Positions 31,776-44,800 are shown, counted from the first letter of the stretch. The stretch: DNA of 64,000 bases from Hormiphora californensis (GCA_020137815.1 CM035358.1:2031821-2095820), one strand, 5' to 3'. A program made the numbers and translations. Notes: a model not told the origin generated them from the letters alone.

Positions 31776-32339
31776 CTGAGGGGGAGAGATGGGGAGATAA
31801 GGGATTGATAAGGGGGGGGGGGCAGCTGGGATGGCAGAACCGGAGGGGATTTAGGCCAAAATCAGGCTGATTTTGGCCTAAATTACATTTTCGCCAAGTG
31901 AGAGAGTGAGCGGTTTTCGGGCAAGTACATAGTAATAGTAGTAAGGTCTACCATGACACTTTCAAGGGTCTCTCATTTAAATAATTTTAATTTATCCCTT
32001 TCTGAAGTTCGCCATCATGCTTCGCTGTCTCACAAAGACCATGCCCTCTCCGAACCACCGCTCGCGTGATGTTACCAAACACATGAAACAATGTAGTGTG
32101 CACAAAGGGTATGCAAAATATAGGTAATTATGATAGTACGGGAGAGGGCTGAGGGATCGCCTTTTTCTCTCTCGCCCCAAACCACAATATATGTTTCTTC
32201 ATTTCTAATCCAGTACTCAGTAGTTGCAGGGTCTATTGTTACAAAACTGCTCTACCAAGATGGGAGCCTAGCAGTTATAATGCAAATTAAAACACTATGT
32301 TTTTCTCAACATATGATATATTGATAGCATTTATATATA

Positions 32340-32524
32340 CAGTCAGACCCCGATCTACCGGAACCCCAGACCCGATATACCGGGAGGATATACTCACCCC
32401 GATATAGGGAATTAACAGTTTTTGACCTTGATCATATACCCCCCATCATATAAGTACCGGGCATCCCGATTTACCGGACAAAACCCTTGCCCCTTAAGCA
32501 TCCGGGTAAATCGGGGACCGACTG
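32340..32524. mobile_element. Pogo-like MITE with TA duplication
   Basis: CAGTCAGACCCCGATCTACC at the left and an inverse GGGGACCGACTG at the right, with TA directly outside both ends. There are three internal copies of a C-C-C-G-A-T-T/A-T-A motif. Confidence 0.75.
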
Positions 32525-32550
32525 TATATTGTGATGTGGGGGCTTTTAAA

Positions 32551-33842
32551 GGTTGACAAGATACCTAAAACTTTTCGTATATCGTCTTATTTTGATTTAT
32601 CATTAATTTTCAGCATTTTTTCAGAATTTTTTGTCGGCTAGAAAAAAAATCGAAATAGGGGGTCTACCGATATTGTCAGCACTGGTTTTACTGGGCACAC
32701 TCACTGCGTCTCGCAAATTGAAATTCACGTTTCCGGTTCCTCAAAAGATAAAGACTTGATCTTGGTTGCGTTGGATTGGTCTCAATAAGACCTTTCCAAC
32801 GCTACCAAAACGGTTTCTGTATCTCATCAGGAACCGGAGATATTACGTTATCCATATAATAATTTCCAAAATGTTAGTTAGAACTTCATTTTACTTGATA
32901 GCGATTTCCCGTAACTCAATGTTTAAGGGTCGTAAATCGCGTCGGGAAAGTTAAAAATGCCAAAAATACGATATTTTTCACCGTAGCCACCCAAAATCTT
33001 ATCCAATCGATATGAAACTTGGTCGTTATGTGAACTTTAATGTCCTTTGGCCAGGGGTTCCCGGAAAACGGATTGGCAAGATGAGAACTGACCGGAGTTC
33101 TTATAATTCTAAATTCACGAATTTGGAATTTTTCGTCGACTTTTTTTTGGCGACATAAAACGCGAGGAAATTTTCAATGAATTTTAAAATTTTACACTGC
33201 ACGCGTAATTCTAGGTTCCGCGCGCGGCGTAAAAAAGCAGCGCTTTTTTGGGAAAATTCGCGCGTTACAGTAAATGATTTACCCGCCTCACCAAAATTGT
33301 AATGGCCGTGGATATAGTAGGAGCGGTTAGATCACCACGTGGTTAAAGTCGCATGCGACCCCTTTTTGCGCATTGTCATAGCTCCTCGAGGTCGCATCCA
33401 ATCATTATCAATATCAAGAAATGTCCCTCAAGTTTTCGCTTCTCCTTGAGGAGATCTACAGGTTTGATGAAGGTCACTTTTGGATTGGATGCAAAATGAA
33501 GCCGTGAGAGTAACCTGAGATTAGGGTGGCGCGCGACTTTCTGCACGTGCTGATCTAACCGCTCCTACTATGAGACTCATTGCTCTAAGGAACAAACAAA
33601 TTATCTTTTAAAAATCAAACACAAATGTCACCGGTTATATGAGGATAAATTACCATTTACCAGGTCACGGGTTCCCAGCAAACGGGTACTCTAGTCAATT
33701 TAAAAAAAGGCACACTCATTTGTCAGTAGACCCCCTATTTTGCACATATTTCTAGCCGACAAAAAATTCTGAAAAAATGCTGAAAATTAATGATAAATCA
33801 AAATAAGACGATATACGAAAAGTTTTAGGTATCTTGTCAACC
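32551..33842. mobile_element. 1.3 kb TIR element, non-autonomous
   Basis: About 100-bp terminal inverted repeats start GGTTGACAAGATACCTAAAA and end with the exact inverse. A second nested inverted repeat carries TAGGAGCGGTTAGATCA around 33318-33570. No transposase frame is present. It contains CATCAGGAACCGGAGATAT, also seen in the 40.6 kb foldback element. Confidence 0.8.
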
Positions 33843-34374
33843 ATCATACGGAATATAATTCAGGTCAAGCGGCTCTTACAAACAATTCTACTGTACCAAC
33901 CAACCAAAAGAGAGCTAGGGCACCGCGTGGGTAACATTTTATTTTATAAAGTGGCTAGCTCTCTTATGATTATGAACAATGAAAAAGTGGTTATTTTTAA
34001 AAGTTTCTCGCCCAGTCGTGAAAAGCTTGAAGATGCGGTATGTAGGGGCACTTGACACGACTCCTTTTCTCTTTGTAAAAGATCTAGTCAGTTTTCAAAT
34101 TCAATTTGCAGAGAGAGAGAGAGAAGAGAGTTGTTGAGTAAAAGGAGAGAGGGACAAGACAAGGGAGCGTCTTTGGGACAGATGGCCAAACATAGCTCAA
34201 ATTTATTGGCCAATCCAATTCAAGTAGACATTCATGTACCATTTATTTTTTTGTACTTTCTTCAAGTTTATGAACAGCAGAAACTCAGAGTACTCACCTT
34301 CTGAAGTTGTCGCAACCCTCTCTCACTGAGCCCATATACATATACTATGTAAATGAGGATAAGAACTTAAATGT

Positions 34375-34422
34375 GTCGAGGTTTTTGTGAGACTCTAATA
34401 GAGTCTCACAAAAACCTCGACT
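34375..34422. repeat. Perfect short hairpin
   Basis: GTCGAGGTTTTTGTGAGACT and its exact inverse are separated by only a few bases. Confidence 0.9.
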
Positions 34423-34494
34423 GACTCTATGAATATTTATCTCGTATCAGATTCACTCGTATCAGAATTCAAATACGAGTACGATTCTTTGATG

Positions 34495-34869
34495 TTAAAG
34501 TGAGAGTGGACCGACACAGAATTGGACAATGTTGTTGTAGGTAGTAGAGCTTATTTCTCTGAGCATTTTGCTTTTTTCCCGCTTAAAATTGGCCCCTCTA
34601 TCACTGAGATACTTTTGTTATGTTGGGAGCATGACGTCACGCATCTATCTCTGTATTCTGTATGTGTGCGCGCCCGGGCATGTTCGATGTGCTGCCTACA
34701 GAGAGAATACAGAGATAGATGCGTGACGTCATGCTCCCAACATAACAAAAGTATCCCGGTGATGGAGGGGCCAATTTTAAGCGGGGAAAAAAGCAAAATA
34801 CTCAGAGAAATAATCTCTACTACCTACAACAACATTGTCCAATTCTGTGTCGGTCCACTCTCACTTTAA
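34495..34869. mobile_element. TTAA-flanked near-perfect foldback element
   Basis: Almost the whole 375 bp is one palindrome: the left arm from TTAAAGTGAGAGTGGACCGA pairs with the right arm ending in its inverse, with a short loop near 34660-34690. TTAA lies at both ends. Confidence 0.85.
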
Positions 34870-35211
34870 CCTCAGTTAGTCATTTATAGTCAAATCGTAT
34901 TTTTAGCTTCATCTTGCCGTTCTTGCCGTGCAAGTGTTGATTTGTTCATTGTTCATATAATCTTATCTTCTCATCTTTCTCAGTGGTTACATCTAGAGCT
35001 CGAGTTTTTACTCCCTTGACACTCTTTTTTTCAGATTTTAAAACCATTTCAATCACGCGACAAGTTACTTTGCATTCGCGAGTCTCCGGAACATGTCTCT
35101 CGTTGTTATGTTCTAACCCTCCCTTTACATTTGGGGTGCGTGAAACACAGTCTAGCTAGGCAAGTCCCTCGCATGCTAACCACCATTTCCATATATAGCT
35201 CTCCTCAAGAG

Positions 35212-36517
35212 ATGATAAACTTAACAGCTGTATTCCACACTGAACCTGTACCATTGGAAATAACTGAGAAGGCGGGAACGTTTTTAAACCTGATAACATT
35301 AGCAAATCCAGTAAAAAGCAGTGAAATAATAGAGTCCCCAGAGTATCCCGGGCTGCCCGGTGGGATGGCCGTTGCACCCCCACCCGCTATACCTCTGGCT
35401 CTACCCGGTGAGAAGATGATCGCATCGCAGTTCATGGGGAACACATCGCTGAATAATTCTTATAATTCAACCACTGCAGCAGTTGATATCGCCAGCGATG
35501 AAATTACAGTTATGTTTACTGTAATCAATGTTGTGTGTTTTGTGTGTTTCTGCCCGGTAAATTTGAAAAGCATGAAACTTTACCTCAACATATTACGCCA
35601 CGGACACCCTTTTTTTGGACTGTTAATGGCCGTTCAGGGTCTATGTATTTTGGATCTGTTGGTGTGTTTTTCTGAGGCAGTGACCCTATGGGTGGAGGTG
35701 CCGCTGTGGGTGTGCAGGTGTCAGATAGGCACAAGCCACACCATCCATCTGGCCCTGTCACTTGCCATCTGCTCTATCTGCTGCGTACAGGTTAGTACAA
35801 CTGTGGTTATCATGATGGGTGTCTTACAGTGGGACAGACCTTCCTCGCCATACAACACTTTAGTGCCAGGTACATTTAAACAACCAATGAGCCCTTGTTT
35901 ATATTTGCAGGTGTGTAGCGGTGGCAGCACCGTTTTTCTACAAGAGGATGGCCCGGAAACGCACCATAGCAAGTGTCATTCTGATCACTGCAACCCTTTC
36001 AGTGTTTGTCTCCCTCATTGCTCAACTAACAGGCATGGTCTCCACGAGGTATACGGCGCCCCCTGAGTTCACCGGATGTGTAACTCTGTACAGAGAGTCC
36101 TTCTCTCTATTCTACGGGCTGATATTTGGGTTGAGTTTAGCTGTCGATGGGATTCTGGTGATGACGTACCGCGTTCTGAGCAAATACCTGAAATACAGCA
36201 CCTCGATAAGCTCAGAAATAAAAACTCTAAGAAGAGGGGCGTTGCTGGTCACCACTTTAACGTCAGGATCATTCTTTATCGCGTACCTCCCCATTCTGGT
36301 CCTGTTCATCGTCTTTACAGGTGCGCCAGAGTTGCTAAATGATCTAAAAGCTCCATACTTGATGTGCCTTGATTATGCAGTCAGGCTTTTATTCCATCTC
36401 AATTCATGCGTGGTGCCCTTGTTTCTTGTGAGCTCTAGAACTCTCAAAACTATGAAAACAGCAGCCTTAATTGTTTCTAAAAACCGCTTCAGTATCCGTC
36501 TAAGCAACTCTAAGTAA
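35212..36517 (+). CDS. Divergent seven-transmembrane receptor (class A-like), two exons
   Basis: Exon 1 ends at 35869 (CCAG|GTACAT). Exon 2 starts at 35919 if the acceptor is the TAG of GTGTGTAG; the upstream CAG would give an in-frame stop. The join gives 418 aa from the ATG at 35212; an in-frame ATG at 35173 is another option. A Pro-rich, N-glycosylatable N-tail (NTSLNNSYNST) precedes about seven hydrophobic segments. TM3 is followed by WDRP in the place of the DRY motif, and ICL2 by the intron. TM4 begins after YKRMARKR. TM7 contains LNSCVVPLF where NPxxY is expected. It is probably an orphan plasma-membrane GPCR. The next gene downstream is another 7TM receptor, but the two are not close paralogues by eye. 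Confidence 0.7.
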
Positions 36518-36569
36518 ATCGGCGGAGAAAGAGGGAAAGATAGAGAGAAAGACACAGAGCGAGAGAGAG

Positions 36570-36581
36570 AGTTGAAGTGAA

Positions 36582-36656
<75 letters not shown>
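36570..36656. repeat. (GA)n microsatellite
   Basis: A GA tract just after the stop codon of the preceding receptor gene. Confidence 0.95.
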
Positions 36657-36657
<1 letters not shown>

Positions 36658-36659
36658 TG

Positions 36660-37894
36660 AGAGAGAGTGAGAGAGAGATGGATCAATGTAGTGTTACGTA
36701 ATCTCTTGGTTCAGTGAGGACCAGAGTAATTCGACTATAATGTTGCCAGACTTATCTAGTCTTTTATCGCCCCTGCAGCTGCCAGGGATCAGCTATCTTT
36801 TAATTTTGGGCCGGTGTATGGTACCTCTGATCGACATTTACCGGCCGGTGTTCGTTATACTTCTAAAACTATCTACAAATAGTCTTTTGCTGTCGTTCCA
36901 ATATTAATATCAACTGTTCGATCCTATCATGTATACTCAATATTCTTCAAATAGCGTGTATTTCTTGGCTAAAGAAGTTACTGTGGGTTTCATTTCAAGT
37001 GCTAACAATTATACTAACACACTCACTTTGCACACGCGTTTTGCTCAAATCTAACCCACCAGACCAGGGTTTTCCCCATGCCTTACTGCATACGTCATAT
37101 TTTGATTTTCATCCATTGTATGAGCGTCGTAATGCAGCAGTTAGATAAACCTCGACTAAAGCCATAGCATCCTTGAGTATTTGTTGACAGTTGACAGGTT
37201 ACGCTGTCACCCAGGCCCCACAATGCGATCAGTATAAATATTTTTTTCTCCCTCTCAGTCCCACCACTCTGATGGTTAAATGCAAAATGTGCGCAGCACG
37301 AGGGTATTTTAATACTTTGTGTGGTCCTGCAGCTGCAAATGGGCGATCAAATCGACTTATGAGTAGCTCTCGGCCCTGCTTTTAGTCCCTGCTTTGACGG
37401 CTCAAGGATATTAGATCACTACCAGATAGTACCACGTGATCACTGAGTACTTTAGTGGATTGTGGCTCATGGCTGACTGCACAGAATGATGATTTCACTG
37501 CTACTCAAGGCTGGGTTTTGGGAGTGATTTGCAGTGGCGCTTATATGAACCATTCAGTATAGGAAACTCAGCCATCTGTGCTGTGTGCAATAATTTCATG
37601 GCATTTATAAGAGTGTATTATAATGGCCTCACCTGCCCCTTGCTCAACAATCCGCCGCAGCAGTTTTGCACCAACTGATATCTCTTTACCATATGATATG
37701 CTCCTTAGCCATAATCATGATAATTGTTTTCCATTTAGGATTACCTCACTTCAGCTTCTCTTTCCATTGAAGATTATCCCATATATATTTAGTATTACCT
37801 TTCAGTCTCACTTTGGCCTCCTTGTACAAGGAAGGTTATTATAATATTCCACTTCACCCTCTTTTCCCAATCCAAGGAATATTATTGTACAGAT
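36660..37894. other. Intergenic stretch between two receptors
   Basis: AT-rich, with no repeat family or exon that I could support. Confidence 0.4.
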
Positions 37895-38875
37895 ATGTTC
37901 ACATCATGGAACATCACGGAAACAGCTGAAATTCCTCCATCCTACGCCATCCCAGTGGCATGTTACTCCTTCATAATGGGGAGTCTTGGTATCCTTGGTA
38001 ACGGACTCGTTCTCTACTCCTCCATCCGGTACAACGCCCTCAAACTCGACAAGATATCCGTTATGCTGGTTAGGAACCTGGCCGTCGCTGATTTCATATT
38101 CGCTCTCCTGGTGATAGTTCCCTGGTTTATTGATTCTGCAAGGGGGCGGTATCCTAGCAACGGTCCAGTATTCTGCTTCATCACCATAGCAATCGGAGTA
38201 CTCATGTCAAACGTTAATGTGTGGACGGTGTGGGCGATATCTGCATACCGGTTCCTGATCCTGGTTAACCCATTCCGAGTGATATCCTCCCGTTCAGTTT
38301 ATATCTTCCTAGCTTTAATTTGGATCCTGCCCACCCTCCTAGGGCTGGCTACCAAGGAGGTGTTCGAATCTCATATCACCATGGCATCCGATCAGCGGAT
38401 CCCAGTGTGCGGTTATAGCGATGACAACAGTCAGGCGACGTCATCCATCCAAACAATGATTCTCCTAGCCGTTCCCATGGCAATGACCCTAATACTAAAT
38501 GTGGCTGTGTTGGGTATCGCTATGAGGGCCCGGAGTCAACCGCCTGGATCAGGTGGTGGGTTCAACTACAAGGGTCTGGTAACGGTTCTATCCATGTCAG
38601 CATTGTTGATAGTCAGCTGGATCCCCTTTACAGTTCTGGTGACCCTGTTCACCGTCACCAACTCCGTGGATGGCACGTGGTTCCACTTTGGGTGTCTCTT
38701 CATGTGGATCAACACCGCGGGCAACCCAATTGTATACACCCTCACCAACAAGAGGTTCTCGGGGTACGTGAGAGAGATGTGCCTGGGTGGGAGGAGGAGG
38801 AGGAGTTCAGCAGGTGAGCTGCGGTCTGGTGTAACATCTCAAACTAGCAAGAGTGCTACAGTTGTGGCCCAGTAA
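37895..38875 (+). CDS. Rhodopsin-like (class A) GPCR, intronless
   Basis: A single-exon 326-aa receptor. The N-tail has one glycosylation site (NIT, residues 6-8). TM1 carries the hallmark GN (GILGNGLVLY, about 32-41). TM2 has LAVADF with the conserved Asp. A Cys precedes TM3 (VFCF), and another Cys in ECL2 (VCGY) can form the usual disulfide. The DRY motif is replaced by AYRF. TM6 has SWIPF in place of CWxP. TM7 has the canonical NPIVYTLTNKRF, followed by an Arg-rich, Ser/Thr-rich tail. The Pro, Trp and NPxxY anchors show a working class A fold. The ligand cannot be named; sponge and cnidarian class A receptors are largely orphan. Confidence 0.9.
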   Translation: MFTSWNITETAEIPPSYAIPVACYSFIMGSLGILGNGLVLYSSIRYNALKLDKISVMLVRNLAVADFIFALLVIVPWFIDSARGRYPSNGPVFCFITIAIGVLMSNVNVWTVWAISAYRFLILVNPFRVISSRSVYIFLALIWILPTLLGLATKEVFESHITMASDQRIPVCGYSDDNSQATSSIQTMILLAVPMAMTLILNVAVLGIAMRARSQPPGSGGGFNYKGLVTVLSMSALLIVSWIPFTVLVTLFTVTNSVDGTWFHFGCLFMWINTAGNPIVYTLTNKRFSGYVREMCLGGRRRRSSAGELRSGVTSQTSKSATVVAQ

Positions 38876-38879
38876 ACAG

Positions 38880-40134
38880 TGCTATAATGGACTCGAAACC
38901 TAGTTCTGGAACCGTTCTGACCAGCGTGATGCCCGACAACTCTTCTCGCTCACAGGAGCGAAGAGTGTTAGAAAGAGTCAGTGTGATGCCTGACAGTGTA
39001 CCTAAATGGCGAACACTGATGACCACCTAATTATTCTAGACTAACCCTTAAACTAAGCTTTGAGATTCGTGATACACTGCAATAGAACTTCAAGTACCGA
39101 GCACCGAGCTGTAACCACACACGCGGGGTTGGGAAGGAAGAGTTTCGTATTTTGTTGGCACGATCTCCTCCATTAATCGTGTTATGTTAATATGATAAGA
39201 TATGTGCTGGGTGAGGAATGCTGCAGGTAACTCCACCGCCACATCTTATTCAGGCGTGAACTTTAATATGCGAATAATAAATATATTAAATTCAACGTGC
39301 CCTAAATACTATATAAATGAAGTAGTAGGACTAGTATCTTTATTTTCAAAATGATGTGTCAGTTCTGTTGCCTCTCCTCGCTTCACTCGTCAGCTTCTGA
39401 GCGAAGTGCACGAGAAAGTGTGGGAAGGGTCAGTGTAATGCTTGGCAGTGTGTTATTGACAGTGTGTTATTATGAACAGTACGTTAGTTACCTCTTGGTG
39501 GGGATGATGGGAGAACCAAACTTCTCTGTCTCTTCAATTCTTTTATTTTTGCTGATTTCTCTTTCTCCAGTCGTTTCTCTACTCCCTGCATAAATGTAGC
39601 TTTAAATGTAGCTTTGATTTTAACTAATTGCTTTGATTATACTCTCCTGAGTCCTATGTTGTGGTTATCTTCTAAAATCTAAATCTTGGTGTAATATTGA
39701 ATTTACAAGCACTATTATCCCTATAAAACATCAACTCCATCTTCCGCCACAACACAATTCCTAACCCAATCTACCTGTAAATGTAGATTGCTCATTCGAC
39801 TTGTGATGGTACACTTCCTCCTCAAGTTTGGACTCACACAATACAGTTTCTCATCCATACTCAGACACTTTCCAAGAACTCTATTATTTGGACGTGTAAC
39901 ATGATCTGCACGTGCAAGTTGGGTGGGGCACGTGATCGTGCTATAGGAGCGGATCAGGGGTGGCCGGTGGTGGGAGTCCAACGGTGGACAGATGGTACTG
40001 AGAGACCTCATGGTTCACAATGCAACAAGAAACGAAACGAAATATTGGTACGGATAGCGGGGGAGTAATTTCGATCTAGTTTTCACTTGAGGCAATCGGA
40101 AAAGTCGGGACAAATTGCCTTAAAATTATATTTT

Positions 40135-40217
<83 letters not shown>

Positions 40218-40590
40218 TCTGGTTTGCATCTCACAGGTGGCATTTGGGTGGTGGTAAAAACAAAGTTAACACAACAGTTAATGACGTCACACTATGGTAG
40301 GAGCTACCTAAGACCCCCCCCCCCCCCCCCAAATACAGTAGATTTCTAACTTAGAGTTCTAAGGAAGAAACTTTACACTTTAAAATAGTCCTGTATAGGA
40401 TCTAGAACCCTAAAAGAAAGAAAATGCTTCAGCCTTTCAAATTCAAGCTGCATGGAAGGTGGGTTACCCCCTAGTGGAAACTTGTAAAAAGCGGTAAAAA
40501 TTAGAACTAAGTATTAAATGGTCAAAAGAAGTTTGCTTAATCTTCCAGCACCACTTATATAGGTCTAGAAAAGCTGCTAGTTGGGGTAAG
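38880..40590. other. Intergenic stretch; one possible minus-strand exon
   Basis: Two near repeats of CACTCGTCAGCTTCTGAGCG-type sequence occur (about 38945 and 39385). A minus-strand frame stays open for 96 codons at 40011-39721 with no recognised motif; I do not call it a gene. A (CT)n tract lies at 40138-40213 and a C-run at 40313-40330. Confidence 0.35.
40138..40213. repeat. (CT)n microsatellite
   Basis: A pure CT tract in intergenic DNA. Confidence 0.95.
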
Positions 40591-40593
40591 TAG

Positions 40594-41467
40594 GTTAGTG
40601 GGAGACACTAGCGTGGTGCGCGCAAAAAAATGCGCGCCACACAAATTTCGTTTTTCAAAAAACATGCAAGAAAACGTTTTTCAAGTTCGACTTTTCACGT
40701 TTTGGCTCATAACTCCTATTCCTGATAAGATAAAGACTTCAAACCTTCGCCATTCGATGGGGCATGAAATTACCTTTCCAACGGTACCCAAACGAACTCT
40801 GTAGCTTATCAGGAACCGGAGATATGGCCATTTATCATAATGCCGAAAGGCCATTACGAGGGTTATTATCATAATTGATCATATCTCCAGTTCCTGATAA
40901 GCTATAGAAATTGTTTGGGTACCGTTGGAAAGGGAATTTCATTGCCCATCAAATGGCGCCGGTTTGAAGTCTTTATCTCATCAGAAACATGAGTTATGGG
41001 CCAAAACGTGACAAGCCAAAAATCGTGAAAATTTTTCAATATCGACTTTTCACGTTTTGGCACATAACTCCTGTTCCTGATGAGATAAAGACTTCAAACC
41101 TTCGCCATTCGATGGGGCTTGAAATTCCCTTTCCAACGGTACCCAAACAATTTCTGTAGCTTATCAGGAACCGGAGATATGATCAATTATGATAATAACC
41201 CTCGTAAGGGCCTTTCGGCATTATGATAAATGGCCATATCTCCGGTTCCTGATAAGCTACAGAGTTCGTTTGGGTACCGTTGGAAAGGGAATTTCAAGCC
41301 CCATCGAATGGCGAAGGTTTGAAGTCTTTATCTTATCAGGAACAGGAGTTATGTGCCAAAACGTGAAAAGTCGATCTTGAAAAACTTTTTCTTGTGTGTT
41401 TTTTGAAAAACGAAATTTGTGTGGCGCACATTTTTTTGCGTGTACCACGCTAGTGTCTCCCACTAGG
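40594..41467. mobile_element. Foldback element of about 870 bp with internal secondary palindromes
   Basis: Ends are inverse copies: GTGGGAGACACTAGCGTGGT on the left and its complement on the right. The arms extend inward through GCGCGCCACACAAATTTCG and repeated blocks ATCAGGAACCGGAGATAT and CCAACGGTACCCAAAC. Each half contains a second, shorter inverted copy of these blocks, so four related segments alternate in orientation. Mirrored open frames on both strands are by-products. Confidence 0.85.
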
Positions 41468-41857
41468 TGGTTACGAAGTTACCCCTCCCTTGCCAGCGCG
41501 TGAAGGTCGCGAGAGAGAGGTTATTTCGTAACCAAGGTAAGTAGCTTAGACGGTAACAGAATCCAGCCAGTCACAACACAATAGTGAGACATCACAGTGT
41601 ACCACAAACAGCAAAGAGCCGGCAGGTTACTAGCCCCCACCCTGCTGGACTATGAAGGAGTAATTGAATCCGATTAAATTGGATTCAACCTAATGTCACA
41701 TGTTGGAAGATTGGGAAAAGGAGAATTAGAACATAGAACGGGAACATGATAGAACAGGATAGAACAGGACAATGACTGCAACTGCAATGACTAAGAGGGT
41801 GCTGATACGGCTATAATAAAAGAAGAGACAGAGAATATAGAGCTATGATTCATGATA

Positions 41858-44800
41858 TGAAATAGGGAATCCCCCCCTACATACAGACCGACACTATACA
41901 GAACGACACCATACAGACCGACACCATACCGAATCTGTATGGAGTCGTATATACCCGACAAAACGACGCCATACAGACCAAATATCTTTCTCAGCCCAGT
42001 CTGTATATGGTCGTATTTTTCCGTGATTCCGACGCCATACAGACCAGTGGTATGTTGTACATATAATGCATATTAAGGTACAGTGTACACACTAAATAAT
42101 TTTGAGAACCAAATGAAGCAGTTTCATAATATATGGTAGCTAGTCAAAGTGAATGAATAAATTGGGATCAAGTAGCTAGTCAAAATGTACAAATAGATTG
42201 GGTCTGGGATCAAGTAGCTAATCAGAGTGTATAAATGAATAATTGGGATCAAGTAGGTAGCCGGGGAGTCCCCGGCTAGCTACTTGATCCGGCGGGGACT
42301 AGAAATAAATTGGGTTCTAGTCAGCAAGAGTAGCTAGATGGGGTGTCTAAACATTGAATGGAGGGGGTCTGGTATCCGACTTCGATTTCAATGAATAATT
42401 GACTCAACTTGGTATATAAATCAAACTCAGGCTTACTACCTGCAGCTATCTGTTTTAAAAACTTTTCTCAATGAGCTTTACTGAATTGCTATCCAATATT
42501 GATACCGATGGTTTGGGCCAAGACCCATTTGCCGTTGTTCCAAGCTCGCCACAGTCTCTAGGATTTGACCCTCTAGAGGACTCCTACATCAGTTTACAGC
42601 CGTACCATGCATCAGTTCATTCTAACTTGGAGTCGGACCACATGGATTTTTCTTTGCCTGGCTTTTCTTCTACAGTTCTTGATCTGGACACAGCAATGAT
42701 TGGTATGTTCAAACCTACTGCATTCCTACAAGTTGAAATTGAAACATTTTTGATATATGCTTCAAATTTTATTGCCAACTTGTTATTAATATTGTAAACT
42801 TTTTCAGTAACAGAAGCAGATATTGATATAAATGACAGTGAACCCCGCATTGATGATAGTGTTGCAGCGAGCAGTACTTCAACATCAGAGACCCAAGAAT
42901 GTAAGTTGCACTGCCTCAATGATGTCTTTAGATAGAGGGAGAGAGAAGTATTTCTCAGTTACCGTATGTGTGCTGCGTGTACTGCAGTGTAGTTCGGACA
43001 CCCGAAGCGGGTTTCCGTGATTCAAACTAAATTATTTGGAGAGCCTTAGCGTGATAGAAGCCCCTAATAAGGGGGAGATAGCGAGTAAAGCCCCATTACC
43101 CAAGTTCGAAGTTATAGGCGTGACCAACAGAATTAATGTTTGTTTATAGTAGATTAGAATAGTAGATAAGAATGTTATGTGGCAAACATGAATGTTTTTA
43201 GTTTTTACATGCACATAACTTAATAAAACTGCTAAAGTTATTGCCAGGCAAGTGTTTGCAGAAATTAGGGGAATGTTATAATACACCTTGTCTTGATCAT
43301 CTAAATCTCTTTTTGGTTTTTCTAACACACACCATTTATTTGACAGGTTGAAGGAAGGAGCAGCTACCCAAACAGCCACGTCCCAAATTGTTACCAGCGC
43401 CCTGAAGGGAGTTTCGGACCGGTGCCAGGGCGACCACCTAGCCACGTTTGACTCCCTTTCTCGAAATGTCCAGCGACGAAGGAAGAAACTTCACGCACCG
43501 CCACCAGCTCCTAACACAGCTAGGGAGACTGTCATCCCCCCAGAGTTCCAACTAGATTCCAACGGAAACAGATTCCTGCTTTCTGACTCATATACCCGCT
43601 CTGGAAAACGGGTGGTAGTTTTCGCTACTGACAAGAACCTGACTCAGCTGGAGAACTCCACGATAACATTCCTGGATGGAACCTTCGCCACCGCTCCTGC
43701 CGGCTGGTATCAAGTCTTCATCATCAGGATTTACTTGGCAGACACCAAGGACCACATCCCGGTTGCCTTTTGCCTGTTGGAGAACAAGACGAAGGATTCC
43801 TACAAGGCGGCCCTCAACTGCCTAAAAGAAGCAGCTCCAGAATGGGGACCAGTGGGGTTCCTCTCCGATTACGAGACAGCGATCATCAGAGCAGTAGAGG
43901 ATCTCTTCCCTGACAGCTGGATGCAGGGATGTAACTTCCATCTGGATCAGGCCCTCCTGAAACATATGAAGAATGTGCCAGGATTTTTCACCAAACAGGA
44001 TCTTCAGGAGATGCTGTATCATCTATTCGGTATGGCGTTTCTTCCGACTGACGAGGTATCTGATGCATGGAACGACTACAAGCACCTACTTTTCGCAACT
44101 TTTCCTGAATCGGAAGACTTTTGTGAGTACGTTGAGTCAACCTGGGTTGACGGTAGGTACACGTGTAAACAGTGGAACTGCTATGAGTATGACAGAACCC
44201 TGGCCGGACAGCCCAGAACGAACAATGTTTCAGAAGGAGGAAACAATGGACTTAGATTAGCTATGGGGTGTGCAAAGCCCGTGATTTGGAAGTTTATTGA
44301 AACAATTCGTAATGTGCAGATTAAAAGTGATATTAAGATCAACCAGTTTATGTCTGGGGGATCTAATGTGTCCAAAAAGAAGAAGAGTGAGGTCAAGAGA
44401 CAGGAGATGATAAGTAGGCAAGTTAGAGATTACCGTTTTGTTGACCGAGAACAGCGACTAGGATTTGTCAGGAAAATGAGTCATTTCTCTAGTACGCAAA
44501 AGAAGCGAGGTTAATATAAATCAGGATTGAGTAATGAGTGCTGTGTTTTTAAAATTAGTATTAAGCGAAATTAGTTTCATACGGAATTTATCAGTATTTT
44601 TGTGAGTTAATCGATTGCCCTTACAAAGTTATTTCATTGCTACTGGCATAGAAAATCAAACAATAAACTGTTTTCTTTGTTTCCCAAACAAACCAAAATT
44701 ATTTAGTGTGTACACTGTACCTTAATATGCATTATATGTACAACATACCACTGGTCTGTATGGCGTCGGAATCACGGAAAAATACGACCATATGCAGACT

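Noticed and set aside
34522-34869. 115-codon open frame and its antisense partner
   Set aside because: Both are generated by the near-perfect palindrome of the TTAA-flanked foldback element.
39721-40011. 96-codon minus-strand open frame
   Set aside because: No motif, no supporting neighbouring exon; could be chance, so not called as a gene.
40598-41463. Pairs of mirrored open frames on both strands
   Set aside because: They arise because the element is a large palindrome; no known domain is encoded.
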